Shown piece by piece: positions 1-8,190 of a stretch of DNA of 64,000 nucleotides. The notes under the pieces were generated by a model. It was not told the origin of the DNA. It did no database searches and saw only the letters and a list, made by a program, of their open reading frames with translations. Each line of letters begins with the position of its first letter. Within the stretch, counting starts at the first letter, position 1. The DNA is from Tissierella sp. GTDB lineage: Bacteria > Bacillota > Clostridia > Tissierellales > Tissierellaceae. The stretch is from assembly GCF_031460495.1 (NCBI RefSeq), contig NZ_JAVKTS010000001.1, positions 558,001 through 622,000 on the forward strand. Direction: 5' to 3'. A program made the position numbers and the translations under genes.

Positions 1-62
1 TTTTCAACTAGGTATTGTTTCTTATTGTATTATGCAATCAGAAATCAATGGTATAATTCAAT

Positions 63-443
63 ATGAATATAATAACTAAAAAAGATATTAAAATATTATT
101 GCCAATTCTACTTATCCTGGGAATATTTGTATACTTTGCTGATCCTAGAAATGGACCTATATTTCCGTGCATATTCAATGAAATTACAGGACTTTATTGT
201 CCAGGCTGCGGAATGACAAGAGCAGTAAATTCCATTCTTAGATTCGATTTTTATCAAGCTCTGAGGTATAATGCCCTTATATTTATGATTCCACCAATGT
301 TTGTAGCTTATTATCTATTAGAGGGTAGTAAGTATAAAAAACTATCAAAGGCTATAATAATTCTAATGATAATTATAGCTTTAGGATATGGACTCATTAG
401 AAATACAGAGATTTTTAGTTATTTAGCACCAGTTAATATTTGA
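63..443 (+). CDS. DUF2752 family small membrane protein
   Basis: This 126-residue protein has three strongly hydrophobic stretches (about residues 11-27, 72-87 and 95-112), so it is very likely an integral membrane protein. A CPGCGMTRA motif lies in the loop after the first segment. That motif is the signature of the DUF2752 family, whose biochemical role is not established; the paired cysteines suggest metal or thiol chemistry. Only 62 bases precede the start, and I see no good ribosome site, so the start is provisional. The rhomboid protease gene follows after about 60 bases on the same strand, so co-transcription is possible. Confidence 0.82.
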   Translation: MNIITKKDIKILLPILLILGIFVYFADPRNGPIFPCIFNEITGLYCPGCGMTRAVNSILRFDFYQALRYNALIFMIPPMFVAYYLLEGSKYKKLSKAIIILMIIIALGYGLIRNTEIFSYLAPVNI

Positions 444-502
444 TTTAGGCAGTAAAAAGAAATGTCAACTATTATAAGGAAGTTCAAATTTATATGTAAA
501 GG

Positions 503-1093
503 ATGATAGTCATAAAAAAAGAAAAACTACTTAGATATATTAAAGAGAGTCCGGTGACTTTTACCTTTTTATTGATAATTATTATTTATTTTATAGTAAT
601 TAGTTTAAATGGTGGCACCAATGATATAGAGACCTTAGTTAGATTTGGAGCCTTTTTCCCTCCCTTTATTTTCAAGTATAATCAATACTATAGGTTTATT
701 ACTTCGATTTTTATTCATATAGGCATCAGCCACTTGTTTTTTAATGGATATGCTCTCTATGTATTTGGAACACAAATAGAAAGATTTTTAGGTAAGAAAA
801 AATACATACTTTTTTTCTTGTTAACGGGCTTGATGGGAAATATAACTACTTATATTTTTAACCCTATTTCTGTATCAGCTGGAGCATCAGGAAGCTTATT
901 TGGGATATTTGGAGCATTTATATATCTAATTCACCGTCACAAAGAAATGATAACCCCTGAAGGAAGAAAGAGTATCATATCAATGATAGGAATAAATTTA
1001 GTACTTACAATACTTGTGCCAAGTATTAGTATTACTGCCCATCTTGGAGGGCTTATAGCGGGATATATACTTTCTTATGTATTTATTAAATAG
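503..1093 (+). CDS. Rhomboid family intramembrane serine protease
   Basis: Rhomboids cleave transmembrane substrates inside the lipid bilayer using a Ser-His dyad. This 196-residue protein shows the full signature: H72 and H77 followed by N81 in HIGISHLFFN, the catalytic GASG with Ser129, and His180 in AHLGG. About six hydrophobic segments fit the minimal six-helix fold, with no extra N- or C-terminal domain. The residue order, spacing and length match bacterial rhomboids. The natural substrate cannot be read from the sequence. The macro-domain gene follows after 11 bases, with GGGGGTGG as ribosome site, so the two are probably co-transcribed. Confidence 0.92.
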   Translation: MIVIKKEKLLRYIKESPVTFTFLLIIIIYFIVISLNGGTNDIETLVRFGAFFPPFIFKYNQYYRFITSIFIHIGISHLFFNGYALYVFGTQIERFLGKKKYILFFLLTGLMGNITTYIFNPISVSAGASGSLFGIFGAFIYLIHRHKEMITPEGRKSIISMIGINLVLTILVPSISITAHLGGLIAGYILSYVFIK

Positions 1094-1104
1094 GGGGTGG
1101 TCAT

Positions 1105-2127
1105 ATGCCACTAGAGATAATCAGAAATGATATAACAAAAATGTCTGTTGATGCAATAGTCAATGCTGCAAATATGGAATTGAAAATTGGGGGCGGAGTA
1201 TGTGGCGCTATCTTTTCTGCAGCTGGTGCTGAAAAGTTACAAGATGAGTGTAGTAGCATTGGCTCATGTGATGTGGGTCAAGCTGTTGTTACAAATGGAT
1301 ATGACCTTGCTGCCAAGTACATAATCCATACAGTTGGTCCTATATGGCAAGGTGGTAATGAAAATGAAGCCCATCTATTGCGAAGCTGCTACATAAATTC
1401 TCTGAAACTTGGCTTAAAGTATAAATGCAAATCTATAGCTTTTCCTTTAATTTCATCTGGGATCTATAGCTATCCAAAGGATCAGGCCCTTCAAATTGCT
1501 GTTTCTACCATTGGAGAATTTTTATTGAAACATGAAATGCAAGTATATCTTGTAGTATATGATAAAAATGCCATTAGATTAAGTGAAAAGCTTTTTACAG
1601 GGATTAAGAGATATATTGATGATAATTATGTTGAAGAACATAAAAGCTTTAATCGTTCTAGGGAATTAGAGCAAACAGTACGATATCAACTTAAAAGAAT
1701 TGAAGAGAAAGATTTAGTATATAGTGAAGATTTTTATATGCCAACACCAGAGGTTAAACCTCAATTAAAGGATGTAATGGCAAAACTTGAAGAATCTTTT
1801 TCACAAATGCTACTTAGGATTATTGATGAAAGAGGAATGACTGATGTAGAAACCTATAAAAGAGCCAATATAGATCGTAGACTCTTTTCTAAGATACGAA
1901 GTGACAAAGATTATAATCCTAGCAAGGTAACTGCCATATCCTTTGCAATTGCACTAGGACTGAACTTAGATGAGACATTGGATTTACTAGGGAAGGCTGG
2001 ATATACCTTATCCCGAAGCAATAAATTTGATGTAATTATTGAATATTTTATTGAGGAAGAAAACTATAATATACACGAAATAAATGAAGCATTATTTGCT
2101 TTTGATCAGATTACCTTAGGGGTATAA
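1105..2127 (+). CDS. Macro-domain protein with C-terminal helical regulatory-type domain
   Basis: Residues 1 to about 165 form a macro domain, the ADP-ribose-binding fold. The phosphate-loop features are visible: NAAN near residue 20, GGGVCGAIF near 29 and the second loop SSGIYSYP near 116. A linker leads to a C-terminal domain (about 225-340) with the motifs RRLFSKIRSDKDYNPSK and DETLDLLGKAGYTLS. That tail recurs in clostridial proteins next to macro or VWA modules and looks like a helical bundle resembling a helix-turn-helix. The VWA gene follows directly. The family removes or binds ADP-ribose; whether this member is catalytic, and what the tail binds, is not shown. The start has a strong GGGGGTGGTC ribosome site. 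Confidence 0.88.
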   Translation: MPLEIIRNDITKMSVDAIVNAANMELKIGGGVCGAIFSAAGAEKLQDECSSIGSCDVGQAVVTNGYDLAAKYIIHTVGPIWQGGNENEAHLLRSCYINSLKLGLKYKCKSIAFPLISSGIYSYPKDQALQIAVSTIGEFLLKHEMQVYLVVYDKNAIRLSEKLFTGIKRYIDDNYVEEHKSFNRSRELEQTVRYQLKRIEEKDLVYSEDFYMPTPEVKPQLKDVMAKLEESFSQMLLRIIDERGMTDVETYKRANIDRRLFSKIRSDKDYNPSKVTAISFAIALGLNLDETLDLLGKAGYTLSRSNKFDVIIEYFIEEENYNIHEINEALFAFDQITLGV

Positions 2128-2152
2128 TTGTCGCTTTGGAAGCGACCAATTA
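2124..2152 (+). terminator. Hairpin overlapping the macro-domain stop codon
   Basis: ATAATTG-TCGCTT and AAGCGA-CCAATTAT pair around a TGG loop, with one bulged base. The stem begins in the TAA stop codon of the macro-domain gene. There is no long T-run, so it may act as a weak terminator or an RNA-processing/stability hairpin rather than a strong stop. Confidence 0.5.
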
Positions 2153-2154
2153 TA

Positions 2155-2193
2155 CCTCTTTATTTGATATTCTTTAATTATCAAATAAAGAGG
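2155..2193 (+). promoter_or_regulatory. Perfect 14-bp hairpin running into the VWA ribosome site
   Basis: CCTCTTTATTTGAT (2155-2168) and ATCAAATAAAGAGG (2180-2193) are perfectly complementary, with an 11-base loop. The 3' arm includes AGAGG, the first part of the AGAGGGGG ribosome site for the gene starting at 2205. If folded, it would hide that site, so it could lower translation of the VWA gene relative to the macro gene. The control function is inference; the complementarity is seen directly. Confidence 0.6.
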
Positions 2194-2204
2194 GGGATTA
2201 TATA

Positions 2205-2855
2205 ATGGAAAGAAAAATAACTGAATTGGTATTTATCTTAGATAAGAGCGGTTCAATGTCAGGTCTAGAAAGTGACACAATCGGAGGATTCAATGCCATG
2301 TTAAACAAACAACAAAAGGAAGATGGAGAAGCTATTGTAACTACAGTATTATTTGATGATAAATATGATATCATCCATGACAGAATCAATATAAAGGGAA
2401 TTAAACCTATTACAGAAAAAGAATATTCTGTTGAAGGATCCACAGCATTATTAGATGCCATTGGAAAAACTATTAACAAAATAGGAAATGCTCAAAAAAA
2501 TACTCAAAAGGATTATCGAGCTGATAAAGTTGTATTTGTCATAACTACTGATGGCATGGAAAATGCTAGCCGTGAATACACTTATGAAAATATTAGGACA
2601 ATGATTGAAAGACAAAAGACTAAATATAGATGGGAGTTCATTTTCTTAGGTGCAAATATTGACGCTATCTCTACTGCAGAGAGATTTGGAATTGGTGCAG
2701 ATAGGGCAGCTACCTATCACGCAGATAGTGAAGGTACAAAATTGAATTATGATGTTGTAAGTGAAGTAGTAAGTGATTTTCGTGCAAATAGAGTAGTTAT
2801 GCATAATTGGAAAGAAAAAATTGAAGAAGATTATAAGGGGCGTGGAAAGAAGTAA
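2205..2855 (+). CDS. VWA-domain protein (MIDAS metal-binding)
   Basis: This 216-residue protein is a single von Willebrand factor A domain. The metal-ion-dependent adhesion site is complete: DKSGSMSG at residues 13-20, the Thr in GSTALLDA near 80, and TTDGMENAS near 106. There is no signal peptide or membrane segment, so it is cytoplasmic. Cytoplasmic VWA proteins of this type usually act as partner-binding scaffolds. It lies directly downstream of the macro-domain gene, an arrangement that suggests an ADP-ribose-related or stress-response pair. That functional link is inferred from context. Its ribosome site lies in the arm of the preceding hairpin. Confidence 0.88.
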   Translation: MERKITELVFILDKSGSMSGLESDTIGGFNAMLNKQQKEDGEAIVTTVLFDDKYDIIHDRINIKGIKPITEKEYSVEGSTALLDAIGKTINKIGNAQKNTQKDYRADKVVFVITTDGMENASREYTYENIRTMIERQKTKYRWEFIFLGANIDAISTAERFGIGADRAATYHADSEGTKLNYDVVSEVVSDFRANRVVMHNWKEKIEEDYKGRGKK

Positions 2856-2962
2856 ATATTAGGAGAGTTGTAATAGGATGAAAATACATTAAATGCTAAA
2901 CATAGCCAATAAAAGCACTTTTGTGATATACTGTTTAAGTATGTAAATTCTTATGAAATGGG

Positions 2963-4816
2963 ATGAAAATATTGAAAAAACTTAAAAAATGCCTTGCTTT
3001 ATTTCTTACACTAATGCTAATACTATCAAATTTTAGTATTTCATTTGCTATAGAAGACACTAATCCAATAAAACTAAATAAATTAGGTCTATTGGATGAT
3101 ATTTCCCCTCAGGTTTTAGATAAAAACTTATCTAGAATGATAGGCCTTACAATGATTTTAAGGTCCTTAGGTTATACTGAGGAAACTGTAAACAAGAGAG
3201 CTGATAGTTGTCCTTTTACAGATGTACCTGAATGGTTTAAAGGGTGGGCTACAATGGCTGTTGATTTATCAATTACATCTGGGGTATCCCAAGGGAAATT
3301 TGATCCAAATGGGTTATTAACAGAAAAGATGTTTTATTCTCTTCAATTGAGAGCCTTAGGCTATGACAAAGATGAAGCTTGGAATAATACAGAAACTCTA
3401 GGAATAAATGCTGGTATAATAAAAAAAGGTGATTCGTTAAATTCTAAATCATTTACTAAAAGAGATGCTTCAGAAGTTATGTTAGCTGCATTAAATTCTA
3501 AAGTTCAAGGACAAGATATTAAACTTATAGATAAATTAATAGCTGACAAAGTTGTAGATGAAAATAAGGCTATTGAAGTTGGACTTATTCAAAAAGCTTT
3601 TGATTTTAAGGATGGAGAAACAATAACTTTGAAAAATGTAACTCAAATGAGTATGTCATCAAATGGTAAAGTTGTAATTTGGAAGGATTTAATTAGTATG
3701 CCCTATGATGAAGATGAAGAAGATTTTTATAGTAAAGATGAAAGTACTGGTGAAATGTTTATAATAAGTAATTATATTCGAGGTTTAAAACTAGATACAG
3801 GTGAGACTTTTACAATTCCTTATAAAGGATCAAAGTATTTTCGCCCAATAATATCTTCCAACGGCAAGACTATAATTTGGTCAGAATATAATTCTTCTGG
3901 TGCTGAAAGCATGGTTGGTAAAAACTTAGAAACAGGTAAGAAGTTCATCATTTGCGAAGATATTGGTTATAGATCATTTTGGCAGTTATCTCCAGATGGT
4001 AAATTGGTATTTTGGCATGACAATCTTTCTGGAGAAAGAATAAATTGGCATGATGATATTTATGGTAAAGACTTAGAGACAGGAAAAGAGTTTGTAGTCT
4101 GTGAAGCTGAAGGTGACCAATGGATAGAGGGGATTTCAGAAGATGGCAATATTATAATTTGGACGGATTATAGAAATTGGGATGTAGATGAAAAACGATT
4201 TGTCCATATACGGGCAAAAGATTTAAATACAGATAAGGAACTTGTCATTGATGCTGATAGAATGGGATTTCCTATGCCATTTAGAAATCGCTATAGTACT
4301 AGTATGAGTTCAGATGGAAAAATTGCAGTATATTTTAGAACTTGGAGTAAAACAATATTTTCTGGAGAAATTTTCGCATTCAATCTAGAGACAGGGAAAG
4401 AATTTGTTGTTTGTGGAGAAGAAACAGGAGGATATAAAGAAAACCTCATAATTTCAGATAATGGGAAGATTGCAGTGTGGGAAGACAATAGAAATGGAAA
4501 TAAATATGAGAGTTCCTACAGTAGTTTAGATATATATGGATTCAATCTAGAGACAATGGAAGAATTTGTAATCTGCAATAAACCTGGAATACAAGAAGAT
4601 CCTAAGATTTCTTCAGATGGTAAAATTGTAGTTTGGCAAGATCGTGATAAAAATAAAGGTATAAAAATAATATGCGGCAGAAATATAGAAACGGGCAAAG
4701 ATTTTGAGGTTTCTGGTTTTGGAAGATTAATTGATATTTCATCTGATGGTAGAGTTGTAATTTGGGAAGACTCTAATGATGTGTATATAAAAAATATAAA
4801 TAATTTAACAAAGTAA
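2963..4816 (+). CDS. Secreted SLH-domain protein with beta-propeller repeats
   Basis: A typical signal peptide (lysine-rich start, then a hydrophobic core of residues 10-28 ending at FAIE) leads a 617-residue exported protein. Residues about 45-180 resemble S-layer homology repeats (PFTDVPEWFKGWATMAVDL, SQGKFDPNGLLTEKMF), which anchor proteins to cell-wall polymers. From about residue 215 there are repeated blades with the pattern SxDGKxVxWxD followed by LETGKEFVVC. This is a TolB/PD40-like propeller with about seven to eight repeats. The family usually binds proteins or carbohydrates, and no catalytic motif is visible. It is likely a cell-surface binding protein and appears to be transcribed alone, ending at a strong terminator. 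Confidence 0.83.
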   Translation: MKILKKLKKCLALFLTLMLILSNFSISFAIEDTNPIKLNKLGLLDDISPQVLDKNLSRMIGLTMILRSLGYTEETVNKRADSCPFTDVPEWFKGWATMAVDLSITSGVSQGKFDPNGLLTEKMFYSLQLRALGYDKDEAWNNTETLGINAGIIKKGDSLNSKSFTKRDASEVMLAALNSKVQGQDIKLIDKLIADKVVDENKAIEVGLIQKAFDFKDGETITLKNVTQMSMSSNGKVVIWKDLISMPYDEDEEDFYSKDESTGEMFIISNYIRGLKLDTGETFTIPYKGSKYFRPIISSNGKTIIWSEYNSSGAESMVGKNLETGKKFIICEDIGYRSFWQLSPDGKLVFWHDNLSGERINWHDDIYGKDLETGKEFVVCEAEGDQWIEGISEDGNIIIWTDYRNWDVDEKRFVHIRAKDLNTDKELVIDADRMGFPMPFRNRYSTSMSSDGKIAVYFRTWSKTIFSGEIFAFNLETGKEFVVCGEETGGYKENLIISDNGKIAVWEDNRNGNKYESSYSSLDIYGFNLETMEEFVICNKPGIQEDPKISSDGKIVVWQDRDKNKGIKIICGRNIETGKDFEVSGFGRLIDISSDGRVVIWEDSNDVYIKNINNLTK

Positions 4817-4818
4817 AA

Positions 4819-4850
4819 AAATCTGTTGCTAGATATCTAGCAACAGATTT
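4819..4850. terminator. Bidirectional terminator between convergent genes
   Basis: AAATCTGTTGCTAGA and its complement TCTAGCAACAGATTT form a near-perfect stem around GATATC, with A- and T-runs on the two sides. It lies between the SLH-propeller gene (plus) and the M20 peptidase gene (minus) and can terminate both. Confidence 0.88.
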
Positions 4851-4854
4851 TTAC

Positions 4855-6498
4855 TTATTTCAATAGATTAATTATAGTGTCATAAACCATCTTAGGTGCT
4901 ATATTGAAAGAATAATCCTCTTGAAGCCTTTCTGTAAACTTATGAGCATCCTTTCCAAAAGGTCCTATGTTTACAACAGGGAGATTTAGAGATTGCATAT
5001 CTTCAATCGGTAGATTATACTTCACACCAAATCCTGGCATGTTGTTTTTCAATGATTCAACAGCATTCTCTTCTCTTGGTGCAGCTCCGTAGCTTAAATC
5101 AGAAATATAAGGATAGAATTTCTTCATTTGAATATCATATTTTGATTCAGTGTTTTTAATTACATTATCCACTGTATCTAATAGTTTTTTCTCCAACTCT
5201 GTTTCCCCTTTTACATATATATGAGGATAATATGGAGGTGAGAAATAAACTACAACTACTGGATCCTTATCAGACCACATATTGTGAACTGCTTCTACCA
5301 TCTTTAATGCAAATACCCTATCATCCACACCTTCATCTGCCAATAGCTCTGTATTCATTCTCTCAATTAAGTTATCAACCTCATGACCTCTTTCACCTTT
5401 AACCTTTTTATAAAGCTCATCATAAGAGATAACTCTTGGAGTCCATGGTAGGCTAGCATATGGATAATTATTAAAGTTACAGTATTTCTTATATTCTACA
5501 TTTAGAGTATCTATAACTTTTTGGAAGGCTAAGTTAGTTCCAGCCTTAACCTTTTCCATTAGTTCATCAGGAGTACTACTATGAGTACCAAAGTTAAAAT
5601 ACAAATAGCTTGATCTAGCTGTTTGCACTGAGTATTCAGACTTTAAATCCTGTTGTCTCAATGAAATAGGTGGAACAGTGACTTCTCCTTCAGCTTCATC
5701 ACTATATTTAGTGTTAAAATCCATTTCTTCCACTATAGCCGAGGATATATGGTTAGGGTCTAAACCTCTAAATGGGTCTCCACCGTGTGCTTCGGAGCCT
5801 ACTATATAGAATGAAGGCATTAATTTTCCTACAGTTCCTACATATATATACTTAGATTCATCGCCTTCGTATCTTGGAGCCATATAATCTGTATCTACCA
5901 ATGCTTGGTACTCAAATCCTTCTTTTTCTCTAAGTTTAATAAGTTCAGGTACAATATTCAACATGCCTCCTGAATTACCCTCTTCATCACATACAGCAGC
6001 AAAAACTAGATTTCCTTCCAGGTCTTCTATACTACCAGAAAGTTCCTCTACAATGGTCATTAGAGTAGAAAGCCCACATTTCATATCAAATATACCTCTA
6101 CCAAATAGATACTCATTAGACTCTAAGTCCTTTAAGGCATCCTCTGGAATAGAAAGATCCTTTAGTTTTTCCTTTAACTCAAGGGGTTTAGTTGCGTATT
6201 CCTTTATTGTTCCATAATCAGATGTACCAACAGTATCAGTATGAGCGATTAATATAACTGTTTTTTTGCTATTACCTTTTTTACCTTTGACATAAGCTAA
6301 TACACTTTTACGGTTGAGATTATCATTTTTTACATCTATATACTTAACCATTGAAGGGTTAGCTTTAAAATATTTCATTTCTTTAAACTTATGGTATATT
6401 CTTTCTACTACATCATTTTCTTCCTTTGAACCAACTACACTATAGATTTCAGTTAATTCAATAGTAAGATCCTTAATTTTATTACTAAGATCTTTCAT
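4855..6498 (-). CDS. rocB: M20 family metallo-peptidase, RocB-like
   Basis: This 547-residue zinc hydrolase of the M20/DapE/ArgE group is longer than usual and matches the RocB (arginine-utilisation) subfamily in layout. Metal and catalytic residues are visible: H86 and D88 in LIAHTDTVG, D138 in GIFDMKCG, and D171-E172-E173 in CDEEGNSGG. RocB substrates are not firmly established; an amidohydrolase role in amino-acid or peptide catabolism is likely. It lies 27 bases downstream of the AGCS symporter gene on the same strand, so the two form an uptake-plus-hydrolysis operon. That operon is probably driven by the sigma-54 promoter at 8036-8051. Confidence 0.87.
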   Translation of the reverse strand: MKDLSNKIKDLTIELTEIYSVVGSKEENDVVERIYHKFKEMKYFKANPSMVKYIDVKNDNLNRKSVLAYVKGKKGNSKKTVILIAHTDTVGTSDYGTIKEYATKPLELKEKLKDLSIPEDALKDLESNEYLFGRGIFDMKCGLSTLMTIVEELSGSIEDLEGNLVFAAVCDEEGNSGGMLNIVPELIKLREKEGFEYQALVDTDYMAPRYEGDESKYIYVGTVGKLMPSFYIVGSEAHGGDPFRGLDPNHISSAIVEEMDFNTKYSDEAEGEVTVPPISLRQQDLKSEYSVQTARSSYLYFNFGTHSSTPDELMEKVKAGTNLAFQKVIDTLNVEYKKYCNFNNYPYASLPWTPRVISYDELYKKVKGERGHEVDNLIERMNTELLADEGVDDRVFALKMVEAVHNMWSDKDPVVVVYFSPPYYPHIYVKGETELEKKLLDTVDNVIKNTESKYDIQMKKFYPYISDLSYGAAPREENAVESLKNNMPGFGVKYNLPIEDMQSLNLPVVNIGPFGKDAHKFTERLQEDYSFNIAPKMVYDTIINLLK

Positions 6499-6525
6499 CC
6501 TATCTACCTCCTAAGTCATAAATGC

Positions 6526-7917
6526 TTATGTCGTACTTTTTTTAGGTTTTGCTTTCTCATATAATTCAGGATTACTAAAGAACTCATTCTTCAAGTCCCT
6601 AACTTCTCCACTTAACATTACTAATCCTATCATATTAGGTATTATTATCAATGCTAGCATTATATCTAAGAATTGGTATAAGAATTCAAGTCCACCAAAT
6701 GCGCCGGCTAAAATGGATAATAAATAGACAATACGCATTACTTTTGAGAATTTAGTATTAAATAAATACTCAGCTTGTTTTTCACCATAATAAACTATAA
6801 CAATGATAGTTGAAAGTACAAACAATGCTATAGCTATAGTTACTATTATACTACCGAGATTTGCACCAAGTAGTGTTTGGAAAGCAAGCGATGGCATGGT
6901 TGCTGCCTCACTAGCAGGAATATTTAGGTAAACGCCTGTTATTATTACTACAAGACCTGTCGCAGTACATACTATTAATGTATCAACAACATTTTCAAAT
7001 ATACCCCACATAGCTTGACGAACAGGATGATCAGTAACTGCTGCAGCATGTGCTATTGGAGCTGTACCCATACCTGATTCATTGGAGTATACTCCTCTTG
7101 CTGTACCCCATCTTATAGCAGCAGCTATAGTAGAACCTGTGAATCCACCTACTGCAGCCATTGGAGTAAATGCATGTTTAAATATTACAGCAAGTGCATT
7201 TGGTAATTCAGTAATATTTACGATAATTATTGCTAAAGCACCTATTACGTATAATAATGCCATAAAAGGAACTAATTTTTCAGTAACATTTCCAATTCTC
7301 TTTATACCACCAAATACTACTAAAGCTACGACTGTTGCTAATAATACACCACTTAACCAAGATGGCATATTTATAGTTGTAGCTGTTTGCACAAATGATG
7401 CAGATTGAGTAGCTATGGATGGTATAAGTTCAATCATTAGGAAAAATGAGAATAAGACACCAAGTATTTTACCAAAAGTTCCTCCTACACCATTCTTTAG
7501 GAAGTACATAGGACCACCAACATACTCTCCTTCTTCATTCAATACTCTGTATTTAATACCTAATACAACTTCTGAGAACTTGGCACCTGCTCCTACAAGA
7601 GCTATAACCCACATCCAGAATACAGCACCTGGTCCACCAAAAGCTATTGCCACAGGTACACCAACAATATTGGAAGCACCTATAGCTGAAGCTAAAGCAG
7701 CTGATGCTGCTTGGAAAGCAGATATAGTACCTTCTCCTTTATCTTGCTTCTTAAACATCTTACCAAAAGTTTGCTTCATTGCATATCCAAAATACCTAAA
7801 TTGTACAAATCCTAATCTAATAGTTAAAAATAAACTTCCACCAACTAAGATTACCAACATTGGGATTCCCCAAAGCCAATTTGAAAAATTAATAATTGCA
7901 TCTAGTAAACTTTGCAT
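6526..7917 (-). CDS. Sodium:alanine symporter family (AGCS) amino-acid carrier
   Basis: This 463-residue polytopic membrane protein has about ten or eleven hydrophobic segments. Hallmarks of the AGCS family are GVPVAIAFGGPGAVFWMWV, GGPMYFLKNG and RGVYSNESGMGTAPIAHA. The family imports alanine, glycine or related amino acids with sodium. It is the first gene of the operon with the RocB-like peptidase. A sigma-54 promoter about 120 bases upstream and an activator gene beyond it suggest induction by an amino acid or peptide. The substrate cannot be assigned from sequence alone. Confidence 0.92.
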   Translation of the reverse strand: MQSLLDAIINFSNWLWGIPMLVILVGGSLFLTIRLGFVQFRYFGYAMKQTFGKMFKKQDKGEGTISAFQAASAALASAIGASNIVGVPVAIAFGGPGAVFWMWVIALVGAGAKFSEVVLGIKYRVLNEEGEYVGGPMYFLKNGVGGTFGKILGVLFSFFLMIELIPSIATQSASFVQTATTINMPSWLSGVLLATVVALVVFGGIKRIGNVTEKLVPFMALLYVIGALAIIIVNITELPNALAVIFKHAFTPMAAVGGFTGSTIAAAIRWGTARGVYSNESGMGTAPIAHAAAVTDHPVRQAMWGIFENVVDTLIVCTATGLVVIITGVYLNIPASEAATMPSLAFQTLLGANLGSIIVTIAIALFVLSTIIVIVYYGEKQAEYLFNTKFSKVMRIVYLLSILAGAFGGLEFLYQFLDIMLALIIIPNMIGLVMLSGEVRDLKNEFFSNPELYEKAKPKKSTT

Positions 7918-8035
7918 TAAATTCCCTCCTTAATATTTTTGTAAAAACAAAACTATTTGATATTTACTAAACTCACCTCCGATCTTTTTAATTTAAAGAA
8001 GTATAATTAAAATGTAAAAGCTATAAATATATATT

Positions 8036-8051
8036 GCAATTAATGTGCCAA
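8036..8051 (-). promoter_or_regulatory. Sigma-54 (-24/-12) promoter for the symporter-peptidase operon
   Basis: Read on the minus strand, the sequence is TTGGCACATTAATTGC. The GG and GC elements have exact sigma-54 spacing and a full TGGCAC-N5-TTGC match. Transcription would start near 8024 and leave a leader of about 105 bases before the symporter start. The sigma-54 activator gene lies next door. Confidence 0.88.
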
Positions 8052-8052
8052 C

Positions 8053-8088
8053 TTACTCAATGTTTGAATTAGTCTAAATATTGAGTAA
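8053..8088. promoter_or_regulatory. Palindromic upstream activator site
   Basis: TTACTCAATGTTT and AAATATTGAGTAA form a 13-bp inverted repeat with one mismatch, separated by ten bases. It lies just upstream of the sigma-54 promoter, where an enhancer-binding protein would dock. The nearby Fis-type activator is the obvious candidate to bind it (inference). Confidence 0.65.
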
Positions 8089-8158
8089 ATTAAAGGGCTA
8101 GAGAAAGAGTAAAGTTTCTATTATATAATTTATATCATTCAGATATATTAAAAAGAAC

Positions 8159-8190
8159 AAAAATAGGCAAATAATTATTTGCCTATTTTT
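8159..8190 (-). terminator. Terminator of the sigma-54 activator gene
   Basis: AAAAATAGGCAAATAA and TTATTTGCCTATTTTT form a perfect stem with A/T tails. It overlaps the TAG stop of the activator gene at 8183-8185, so the coding end and the terminator share sequence. It insulates the activator from the sigma-54 operon downstream. Confidence 0.85.

Noticed and set aside
7415-7933. 172-residue frame antisense to the AGCS symporter gene
   Set aside because: It mirrors the symporter codons, has proline/threonine-rich low-complexity composition and no domain or ribosome site. It is a shadow.
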